DNA of 29,721 bases from a virus, in IMG/VR virus record IMGVR_UViG_3300046534_000285, positions 1 to 29,721 of that record; one strand, 5' to 3'. Below, piece after piece: positions 15,391-20,762 of the stretch. Numbering within the stretch: position 1 is the stretch's first letter; every line of letters starts with the position of its first letter. The notes under the pieces are model-generated. The model worked only from the letters and a program-made list of their open reading frames with translations. It was not told the origin of the DNA and searched no databases. The position numbers and the translations under genes are program-made.

Positions 15391-15750
15391 GTTCCAATGT
15401 TCCAAGCCCTCTTACTTTACTAAAGATACAGAACATGGGTATTTTCTGATGTTTGATTTTAGGTTAAGTTATTGTTTCTATTATATTATATTATATTATT
15501 ACTTTTTGTTCTTTACCACTTGTTCCAATGTTCCAAGCTTTTTCGAGTGGTTTCCCTGAGTGCTAAATTGAACCACATTGCACAAGAGGTACTCTTGAGT
15601 TTCTATTTCTTGAAACCCTAGCCCCCCTCTGTTTTCACTGGAACATTGGAACAACATCATGTAACCTCTTGTTTACTAAAGACTAATCGTGTTCCAAAGT
15701 ATACTCGAATATATGGCACACTTTTGGAACATGATTTCACATAATGGAAC
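15391..15750. repeat. TTCCAA iteron-like cluster
   Basis: Two identical 16-base elements, one inverted element and three half-sites of TTCCAA within 360 bases, around an AT-only stretch. The density is far above that of the rest of the window. Confidence 0.75.
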
Positions 15751-15793
15751 ACAATGTCATTCTGAGGTTTTCCAAATGATGTCTAAATAACAC

Positions 15794-15811
15794 AGGGACT
15801 AAATAGTCCCT
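15794..15811. repeat. Palindrome copy 5
   Basis: AGGGACTAAATAGTCCCT followed by AGCTTAATTAAG. It leads the gene-free region in the leftward direction instead of a gene, so any transcript starting here would run into the TTCCAA cluster. Confidence 0.92.
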
Positions 15812-15882
15812 AGCTTAATTAAGCGTTCGCACGCTCGCTCGTTCGGAGGCTCGCGGGTTATATAACTGGTATCTTTTTAAAT

Positions 15883-15909
15883 AAAAAAAGAGAAGAGCCG
15901 AAGCCCTTC
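15883..15909 (-). terminator. Intrinsic terminator (leftward)
   Basis: On the minus strand GAAGGGC, loop TTCG, GCTCTTC, then a run of seven T (A-run at 15883-15889 on plus). The single G-T pair is only stable as RNA from the minus strand. It ends the transcript of the 58-residue gene. Confidence 0.88.
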
Positions 15910-15929
15910 CCCCTTTCCCCTTAGTTAGA

Positions 15930-16106
15930 TTATAGTCCTTTAAGTTCTAGTGCTTTCGTACCCTCACCAAATAGAGTGAACCTAAGCTCTTCACCATCAG
16001 AAGTTTTGATAGTAATATCTCTAGCATAACTTCCAGATTCACCTACTGCCTCGCTTAATTCTATTTCAATATCTGTAACGCCATGTATGTTCATTGATGT
16101 ACTCAT
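15930..16106 (-). CDS. Unknown acidic 58-residue protein
   Basis: ATG at 16104-16106 with AAGGAG eight bases upstream; TAA at 15930-15932. Begins MSTSMNIHGVTDIEIELSEA and continues as a small acidic beta-type protein with ARDITIKTSDGEELRFTLF. No family recognised. It forms a one-gene transcription unit: a sigma70-like promoter at 16160-16187 upstream and a TTCG-loop terminator just after the stop. Such single-gene units of the leftward side often encode early host-takeover proteins, which is only a suggestion here. Confidence 0.75.
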   Translation of the reverse strand: MSTSMNIHGVTDIEIELSEAVGESGSYARDITIKTSDGEELRFTLFGEGTKALELKGL

Positions 16107-16135
16107 AATGTATCTCCTTAGGTTATAAAATAATC

Positions 16136-16152
16136 AATCAGACCTGACTGAT
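16136..16152. promoter_or_regulatory. Operator-like dyad AATCAG...CTGATT
   Basis: AATCAG (16136-16141) and CTGATT (16147-16152) stand at the expected start point of the promoter at 16160-16187. The same dyad recurs at 18021-18034 in the same place relative to another promoter. Confidence 0.55.
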
Positions 16153-16159
16153 TAAGTTC

Positions 16160-16187
16160 AGTATGAAGTTTTCCAAATCTTAATCAA
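16160..16187 (-). promoter_or_regulatory. Sigma70-like promoter for the 58-residue gene
   Basis: On the minus strand TTGATT (16182-16187), a 16-base spacer and CATACT (16160-16165). The -35 lies in the TTGATTAAG arm next to palindrome copy 6, so a protein on the palindrome would affect it. Confidence 0.55.
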
Positions 16188-16190
16188 GCT

Positions 16191-16208
16191 AGGGACTAAA
16201 TAGTCCTT
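16191..16208. repeat. Palindrome copy 6
   Basis: AGGGACTAAATAGTCCTT, one mismatch at the outer base, flanked by TTAATCAAGCT on the left and AATTAATTAAG on the right, which extends the two-fold symmetry. Confidence 0.9.
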
Positions 16209-16225
16209 GAATTAATTAAGGTTAT

Positions 16226-16275
16226 CGCACGCTCGCTCGCTTAACGCTCGCTCGCTAGATAACTGGTATCTGGCA
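16226..16275. repeat. GCTCGC repeats with TAACTGGTATC motif
   Basis: CGCACGCTCGCTCGC followed by ACGCTCGCTCGCT, then AGATAACTGGTATCTGGC. Related blocks stand at 15824-15873 and 17391-17431. The GC-rich runs contrast sharply with the AT-rich surroundings. Confidence 0.8.
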
Positions 16276-16294
16276 AGATACAAAAAAAAGGGCG

Positions 16295-16341
16295 AAAAAA
16301 AACCTAACCCGCAGGGGTAGCGAACCCCATGTTGTGTTAGG
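16295..16341 (-). terminator. Intrinsic terminator (leftward), two-part stem
   Basis: CCTAAC (16303-16308) pairs with GTTAGG (16336-16341), enclosing GGGGT/ACCCC (16314-16318 and 16324-16328). An A-run at 16295-16302 gives the T-tract on the minus strand. It closes the 287-residue gene. Confidence 0.85.
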
Positions 16342-16398
16342 TAATTTTTCGTAGGATATTAATTCATAATAAACCCCTTAGAGATTAATCAAAAATTA

Positions 16399-17262
16399 CT
16401 AATTGTTTTTAAGCCATACTTTTTTATACTCAGATTTTACAGCGTTAGTAACTAGAGGCTGTAAAATTTCCATAGCCTCTTTTAATAAAGCCATAACTTC
16501 AGGTGCTGAATGAGAAGTTACTTCATCTTTCCCGTCGGTTTTTCTGATTCTTATATATTGCTTAGCTAAAGTCTCATAAACTGATTCACCAATTGAAGAT
16601 TTATTAATTCTAGAAGATACCTTTTTATCAACAGGATTTTCTATTTTATTATATAAATCATTCATGGCTCTAGAGCGTTCTTTTTTCAAAGTACCTCTAG
16701 CTTTATCAAGATTCTCTAAAAGTTTAGTACCTTTTAAAGTTATCCATTTACTAACATCAGTAAAAGCTGAGCCTTTAGCGAATCTTCTAATACCATTTAA
16801 AGTTATACCATCCTTATTATCAGTAGCTGAAATATCAGCTAGATTTAAAACAGTATGAGCTTTTTTATTTTCAACACTATTTACAGAATCGAATCTTACT
16901 TTTTCTACTTGAATCCATTTTGGCTTTTTCGATATTTCAGAATCTAAATACCAATAACCAATTACAGAATCATAAGTACCCAATGCTTTTTCAGTTTCAA
17001 TTTTATCCTTAATAAAAGACTCTTCAATCAAAGATAATGCTTTTACCTCTAAAGGATTTTTAGTACCTTTTTGAATCTTAGGATAAAGATTTTTTAATTT
17101 ACTAACTACTAAAGTTTTACCATTATCAAGCGTTGTTAATGCTTTAGTAAAGCTACCATAGTTACCCTTTTTCATATCTGATTCTATAGTTACTAAATCA
17201 ACATTTACAGAATCATAATCAAATGAATCTAATTCTAATGCTTTGCTAATTGGATTAGCCAT
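16399..17262 (-). CDS. Unknown 287-residue protein
   Basis: Begins MANPISKALELDSFDYDSVN. The ATG at 17260-17262 follows GAGAGG; an upstream in-frame ATG would place 33 extra codons across the promoter and is rejected. The protein is Lys/Ser-rich and mostly helical, with a central beta-like part (VIGYWYLDSEI, KPKWIQVEKVRF) and a C-terminal helical region (APEVMALLKEAMEILQPL). No motif of a known enzyme is visible. It is a one-gene unit bounded by the promoter at 17322-17349 and the terminator at 16295-16341, with palindrome copy 7 at its head. Confidence 0.8.
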   Translation of the reverse strand: MANPISKALELDSFDYDSVNVDLVTIESDMKKGNYGSFTKALTTLDNGKTLVVSKLKNLYPKIQKGTKNPLEVKALSLIEESFIKDKIETEKALGTYDSVIGYWYLDSEISKKPKWIQVEKVRFDSVNSVENKKAHTVLNLADISATDNKDGITLNGIRRFAKGSAFTDVSKWITLKGTKLLENLDKARGTLKKERSRAMNDLYNKIENPVDKKVSSRINKSSIGESVYETLAKQYIRIRKTDGKDEVTSHSAPEVMALLKEAMEILQPLVTNAVKSEYKKVWLKNN

Positions 17263-17321
17263 AATACTATACCTCTCTATAATGATACATTTTATAATGG
17301 TTGTATCGAATCCATAACTAC

Positions 17322-17349
17322 ATATTAGATATTGTAGAATCTTAATCAA
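17322..17349 (-). promoter_or_regulatory. Sigma70-like promoter for the 287-residue gene
   Basis: On the minus strand TTGATT (17344-17349), a 16-base spacer and TAATAT (17322-17327). The arrangement equals that of the promoters at 16160 and 18045. Confidence 0.6.
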
Positions 17350-17352
17350 GCC

Positions 17353-17370
17353 AGGGACCAAATAGACCCT
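17353..17370. repeat. Palindrome copy 7, degenerate
   Basis: AGGGACCAAATAGACCCT: the outer AGGG/CCCT pairs are kept but the inner arm has two mismatches. The flanks TTAATCAAG and TTAATTAAG are kept. Confidence 0.75.
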
Positions 17371-17390
17371 AAGTTAATTAAGAAAAGACC

Positions 17391-17431
17391 CACGCTCTCG
17401 CAAGGGCTCGCTCGCTATATAACTGGTTTCA
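17391..17431. repeat. GCTCGC repeats with TATATAACTGGT motif
   Basis: CACGCTCTCGCAAGGGCTCG then CTCGCTATATAACTGGTTTC. Same order and spacing as the blocks near 15.85 and 16.24 kb. Confidence 0.75.
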
Positions 17432-17448
17432 GTTCGTATACTGAGAAC

Positions 17449-17475
17449 AAAAAAAGGGGGAGCCGAAGCCCCCCG
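17449..17475 (-). terminator. Intrinsic terminator (leftward)
   Basis: On the minus strand GGGGGGC, loop TTCG, GCTCCCC, then seven T. One G-T pair again shows that it works on the leftward transcript. It follows the 93-residue gene by six bases. Confidence 0.9.
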
Positions 17476-17480
17476 CAGAT

Positions 17481-17762
17481 TTACTTACTTCCCCAGTGTC
17501 TATGTTTATCTATAAAAGCATTTACTTCTTTGAGAAACATACCAACATCATCATTATCTAAATCATATTCCTCAGCTATATTTGCTAGGCTTTCATGATA
17601 GGTAACCAATGCAGCATACACCTCATCTGAAATTGGATTATCAAAGTACTCCATCTGATGAGGATTAGCTTTGTCCATGTAGTCTGCAAGTTCATCTATC
17701 TTATTAATGTATGTATTCTTGTTGTTAGTTTCTTTGTACGCTTTCTTTAACATGTTACTCAT
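17481..17762 (-). CDS. Unknown acidic helical 93-residue protein
   Basis: Begins MSNMLKKAYKETNNKNTYIN. Helices are likely throughout (DELADYMDKANP, EVYAALVTYHESLANIAEEY, VGMFLKEVNAFIDKH). No family recognised. There is no clear Shine-Dalgarno site; instead a GC-rich hairpin (17774-17792) ends 11 bases before the ATG, so translation may depend on RNA structure or coupling. The TTCG terminator follows the stop at once. Confidence 0.75.
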   Translation of the reverse strand: MSNMLKKAYKETNNKNTYINKIDELADYMDKANPHQMEYFDNPISDEVYAALVTYHESLANIAEEYDLDNDDVGMFLKEVNAFIDKHRHWGSK

Positions 17763-17773
17763 AATATAATGAA

Positions 17774-17792
17774 CGGGGTGTTAACCACCCCG
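17774..17792. other. GC-rich hairpin in the 17762-17808 gap
   Basis: CGGGGTG (17774-17780) pairs with CACCCCG (17786-17792) around TTAAC. There is no T-run after it on either strand, so it is either a weak terminator or an mRNA-protecting hairpin between two leftward genes. Confidence 0.6.
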
Positions 17793-17807
17793 AACCCTCT
17801 CAGTTAA

Positions 17808-17996
17808 TTAAACTTTCTCTGTGTTAATAGTTATAACCCCGACTAGTCTGCACATAGCCACCACATCTTTTATTTGTTTGATGAGTAGTGCCCTCTCTTC
17901 CTCGTTATCTTTATAACCTACTTGTCTTAACAGATAACCTAGTCTATCTTTAGTTTGTTGCATATCATATGTGTCTATTAAGTTCTGCATAATCAT
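17808..17996 (-). CDS. Unknown 62-residue protein, first gene of the leftward arm
   Basis: Begins MIMQNLIDTYDMQQTKDRLG. AGGA stands four to five bases before the ATG at 17994-17996, which favours it over the ATG two codons later. The product looks like two amphipathic helices (EERALLIKQIKDVVAMCRLV) ending in a short strand. Function unknown. It is the leftward gene nearest the divergent region and is served by the promoter at 18045-18072, so it is likely to be among the earliest expressed genes. Confidence 0.7.
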   Translation of the reverse strand: MIMQNLIDTYDMQQTKDRLGYLLRQVGYKDNEEERALLIKQIKDVVAMCRLVGVITINTEKV

Positions 17997-18020
17997 GTTT
18001 CCTTTTAGTAGTTAATAACC

Positions 18021-18034
18021 AATCAGACCTGATT
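18021..18034. promoter_or_regulatory. Operator-like dyad AATCAGACCTGATT
   Basis: Perfect six-base arms AATCAG/CTGATT at the expected start point of the promoter at 18045-18072. Equivalent to the dyad at 16136-16152. Confidence 0.55.
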
Positions 18035-18044
18035 GATTAAGTTC

Positions 18045-18072
18045 ATTATGGCAAGTGTAGAGTCTTAATCAA
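18045..18072 (-). promoter_or_regulatory. Sigma70-like promoter, leftward arm
   Basis: On the minus strand TTGATT (18067-18072), a 16-base spacer and CATAAT (18045-18050). It is the best match to sigma70 among the three related promoters. Confidence 0.6.
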
Positions 18073-18082
18073 GTTAGGGTAC

Positions 18083-18178
18083 CGCCCCCCTATGCACCAC
18101 TTTCAGCATAGTAGCGTCTGCCCCCCTATACCCCATAATATACACAAATAATCACACCCAAATGAAACACCGCCCCCC
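18083..18178. repeat. Three CGCCCCCC-type runs
   Basis: CGCCCCCCTA at 18083-18092, TGCCCCCCTA at 18119-18128 and CGCCCCCCTT at 18171-18180. In an AT-rich genome three such runs within 100 bases are unlikely by chance. Confidence 0.7.
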
Positions 18179-18282
18179 TTACTTTACAAAAGGCTAATTG
18201 AAAAATTTTTAGTAGATTTTTTGAAAACCCTGTGCTAAACTAAATGCGTAAATATGTATTTCCTTTTAGTTATTTACACGGG

Positions 18283-18309
18283 GCCTACTCTACCCTCTCT
18301 TGAGTAGGC
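18283..18309. other. Hairpin GCCTACTC...GAGTAGGC
   Basis: Eight-base arms at 18283-18290 and 18302-18309 with an 11-base loop and no T-run. It could be part of a rightward leader RNA. Confidence 0.6.
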
Positions 18310-18356
18310 TTCACTTACGAATGATTCTCACTACCTCATCAGCTGTAAAAACTCTA

Positions 18357-18362
18357 TATAAT
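18357..18362 (+). promoter_or_regulatory. Possible -10 box of a rightward promoter
   Basis: TATAAT about 130 bases before the small terminase ATG. No good -35 is found at the usual distance, so this is weak. Confidence 0.25.
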
Positions 18363-18489
18363 ACAAACATGCAAAATATATCTATATACACAATGTTCTT
18401 CCTTATCTTACTTGGTTATTGCCTTTCTCTAGTTTCTTAGTTATACTCTGGTCTTAGCTGCAAATAATTCACAAGGTGTACAGCGACAC

Positions 18490-19059
18490 ATGTCAGACAA
18501 TAATCATATTGTAGTAGTCCCTAATATAGAAGAAGACATCCCTCTACCTAAAAATGCTGTAGAAGCATTCCCAAATCTTACCGTAGAAGAAGAAATTGAA
18601 GTACGCTCTAATACTATAAAGTTAGTATCTGATATTGCAGGGGAAAACATAGAGCCTACTAAAGAGAATCAAGAGAAAGCAAAAGAGATTGCTAAAGAAA
18701 TGATAACCAATCCTAAGCTTAGACCTGAGTTCGCTAACTATCCAAATGAAACTATAGCTTTTCTAGCTGGGTTAGTAGCACAAAGTAATCATATGATAGT
18801 TCAAGATTTAGCTGACTTAAAACTACACGTTGTTAATAACTTAGTTAAAGAAGCTGAGATGGCAAAGTCATCACGAGAAAGAATAGCCGCATTAAAAGCT
18901 ATAGGAGAGATTGATGGGGTTGATGCATTTAAAAGAAAAACAGAAATTACACACATTAGTAAATCTGGTGATGAACTAGAAAAAGAATTAAGAGAGACTA
19001 TAGAACAACTTAAGGGTAAAATAGTAGAAGGTGAGGTAATAGACGAAGATGATAAGTGA
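18490..19059 (+). CDS. Probable small terminase subunit
   Basis: A 189-residue acidic, helical protein directly before the large terminase, overlapping it by 11 bases. The C-terminal part has KSSRERIAALKAIGEIDGVD, then FKRKTEITHISKSG and an acidic end, an order typical of phage terminase small subunits, where the last segment contacts TerL. It would recognise the packaging site on concatemeric DNA. No classic helix-turn-helix is evident at the N-terminus, so the call rests mainly on position and the C-terminal pattern. The start has AAGGTG about 11 bases upstream. Confidence 0.7.
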   Translation: MSDNNHIVVVPNIEEDIPLPKNAVEAFPNLTVEEEIEVRSNTIKLVSDIAGENIEPTKENQEKAKEIAKEMITNPKLRPEFANYPNETIAFLAGLVAQSNHMIVQDLADLKLHVVNNLVKEAEMAKSSRERIAALKAIGEIDGVDAFKRKTEITHISKSGDELEKELRETIEQLKGKIVEGEVIDEDDK

Positions 19060-20575
19060 AGCGGATTTAAACTTATTACAAAAGTCTTTACCTAATATGT
19101 CAGAAAATGAAAGACGTAAGAGTCTTTCGTTATTAAAAGAATACAAAAAGAATTTAATTAAAACACAGGGGAAGGCAAACTTCTTAGACTTTATTAGACA
19201 TGTATACCCCGATTATAAAGTAGGAGCACATCATGCAAGACTTGCTAAATTGTTTGAAGAAATTGCAGACGGAAAAAGAAAACGAGTTATTGTCAATATC
19301 GCGCCTCGTCACGGAAAATCAGAGCTCATATCATATCTGGCACCGGCTTGGTTTTTGGGTAAACATCCAACAAAAAAAGTTATTATGGCATCTCATACAG
19401 CTGACCTTGCAGTTAACTTCGGGCGTAGGGTCCGGAATCTTGTGGGTTCAGAACTTTATAAAGATGTATTCCCCGATATCAGCTTGCAAGCGGATAGTAA
19501 ATCAGCTTCTCGATGGGGTACGAACTACAATGGTGAATATTTCGCAATCGGTGTTGGTGGTGCTTTGGCTGGTAGGGGTGCCGACTTATTCATTATTGAT
19601 GACCCACATTCAGAGCAAGATGCAAAGCTGGGCAAATCAGATGTTTTCTTACCAGCTTGGGAATGGTTTCAGTCCGGCCCGCTTCAGCGTCTTATGCCTG
19701 GTGGTGCTATTGTTGTTGTAATGACTCGATGGTCTAAATTAGACCTCACAGGACAGATAGTTAACCAGATGGTTAAGAATGATGCAGTAGATGATTGGGA
19801 AGTTGTTGAATTTCCAGCAATTTTAGAAGATAAAAAAGGAGAAGAAGTGGCTTTATGGCCTGAGTTTTGGCCTATAGAAGAATTACAAGCTAGACGAGCC
19901 GCTATTGATGTAAGATATTGGAACGCTCAGTACCTACAGAACCCAACTTCAGAAGAAGGGGCACTAATAAAGCGAGAATGGTGGAATATATGGGAAGAAG
20001 AAGACCCACCTAAGTGTGAATTTACTATAATGACACTAGATGCAGCTCAAGAAGCTAATAATAGAGCCGATTACAATGCATTAACTACCTGGGGCGTATT
20101 TTTTAACGAAGAAACAAATAACTACGCTATAATATTACTTAATGCAATTAAAAGACGACTAGAATTTCCAGAATTAAAACAATTATGTATTGAAGAGTAC
20201 CAAGATTGGGAACCTGATGCATTTATTGTAGAGAAAAAGTCAAATGGTGCTGCAATTTACCAAGAATTTAGAAGAATGGGTATTCCGGTGGGTGAATTTA
20301 CTCCAGGGAAAGGCCAAGACAAAATAAGTCGGGTAAATGCTGTATCTGATTTGTTTAGCGGGGGTGTAGTATGGGCTCCCGATAGACGATGGGCACATGA
20401 AGTAATAGAAGAATGTAATGATTTTCCGTCAGGGGCAAATGATGACTTGGTGGATGCTACAACGTTGGCTTTAGCACGGTTTAGGCAAGGTGGATTTATT
20501 CGCTTGCCAAGTGATGAAGAAGATGATATACAGATGTTTAAAAGTCGTAAAAATAAAAGGTTATATGCATTATAA
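19049..20575 (+). CDS. terL: Terminase large subunit
   Basis: A 508-residue packaging motor. The ATPase domain has Walker A APRHGKS at 85-91, an adenine-binding region VIMASHTADLA, and Walker B LFIIDDP at 180-186, followed by VVMTRWSKLDLTG (the coupling motif region). The nuclease domain begins near 330 with IMTLDAAQEANNRADYNA and ends with NDDLVDATTLALARF, which supply its acidic metal-binding residues. It docks on the portal and pumps DNA into the prohead. Length is normal. It starts inside the end of the small subunit gene. Confidence 0.96.
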   Translation: MISEADLNLLQKSLPNMSENERRKSLSLLKEYKKNLIKTQGKANFLDFIRHVYPDYKVGAHHARLAKLFEEIADGKRKRVIVNIAPRHGKSELISYLAPAWFLGKHPTKKVIMASHTADLAVNFGRRVRNLVGSELYKDVFPDISLQADSKSASRWGTNYNGEYFAIGVGGALAGRGADLFIIDDPHSEQDAKLGKSDVFLPAWEWFQSGPLQRLMPGGAIVVVMTRWSKLDLTGQIVNQMVKNDAVDDWEVVEFPAILEDKKGEEVALWPEFWPIEELQARRAAIDVRYWNAQYLQNPTSEEGALIKREWWNIWEEEDPPKCEFTIMTLDAAQEANNRADYNALTTWGVFFNEETNNYAIILLNAIKRRLEFPELKQLCIEEYQDWEPDAFIVEKKSNGAAIYQEFRRMGIPVGEFTPGKGQDKISRVNAVSDLFSGGVVWAPDRRWAHEVIEECNDFPSGANDDLVDATTLALARFRQGGFIRLPSDEEDDIQMFKSRKNKRLYAL

Positions 20576-20590
20576 TAGAGGAAAAAACTT

Positions 20591-20758
20591 ATGAAGGGTG
20601 TTAAACATTATACTAAAGATGGAAAAGAACATAAGGGTTCATCTCATAAGATGAAAGATGGTACATTACACACAAATAAAGCTCACACTAAAACATCAAA
20701 AAAATTAGTACATTTTAAAGAATTATCACAAGCAGCACAAAAAAGGGCTAAGGGATAA
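20591..20758 (+). CDS. Small basic protein between terminase and portal, 55 residues
   Basis: ATG at 20591, TAA at 20756-20758. Lys/His-rich: MKGVKHYTKDGKEHKGSSHK, later KLVHFKELSQAAQKRAKG. A GAGGAAA site precedes the start, and the portal ATG comes four bases after its stop. Marine phages often have a short basic protein at this place; its role is unknown, possibly a packaged DNA-binding protein. Confidence 0.7.
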   Translation: MKGVKHYTKDGKEHKGSSHKMKDGTLHTNKAHTKTSKKLVHFKELSQAAQKRAKG

Positions 20759-20762
20759 AATT

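Larger units (their letters stand above)
15003..15793. other. Gene-free region, putative origin or control region
   Basis: About 790 bases with no convincing gene on either strand. It carries two identical copies of GTTCCAATGTTCCAAG (15391-15406, 15522-15537), an inverted form GGAACATTGGAAC (15640-15652), single GTTCCAA/TTGGAAC/TGGAAC sites at 15691, 15724 and 15745, and a 30-base direct repeat (15211, 15265). Between the two identical copies lies an AT-only stretch (15478-15500). Repeated sites around a melting-prone segment are typical of replication origins. The role is inferred; no initiator gene is identified. Confidence 0.55.
17997..18489. other. Divergent control region between the two arms
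   Basis: No gene is seen in these 493 bases. They contain the leftward promoter at 18045-18072, a shortened palindrome remnant (AGTTAGGGTACC near 18073), three C6 runs (18085-18090, 18121-18126, 18173-18178), a hairpin at 18283-18309 and an AT-rich stretch before the small terminase gene. Both arms must be started from here or from outside the window. Confidence 0.7.

Noticed and set aside
15211-15537. CRISPR array
   Set aside because: Only two exact 30-base repeats and a few shorter elements, with irregular spacing and no cas gene.
16226-17431. T7-type RNA polymerase promoters in the TATATAGCGAGC blocks
   Set aside because: The resemblance is limited to a few A/T bases, the blocks differ at the expected start, and no RNA polymerase gene is in the window. 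Kept only as a possibility in the findings.
18083-18178. G-quadruplex on the minus strand
   Set aside because: The three G6 runs are 30-45 bases apart and a fourth run is missing, so a normal quadruplex is unlikely.
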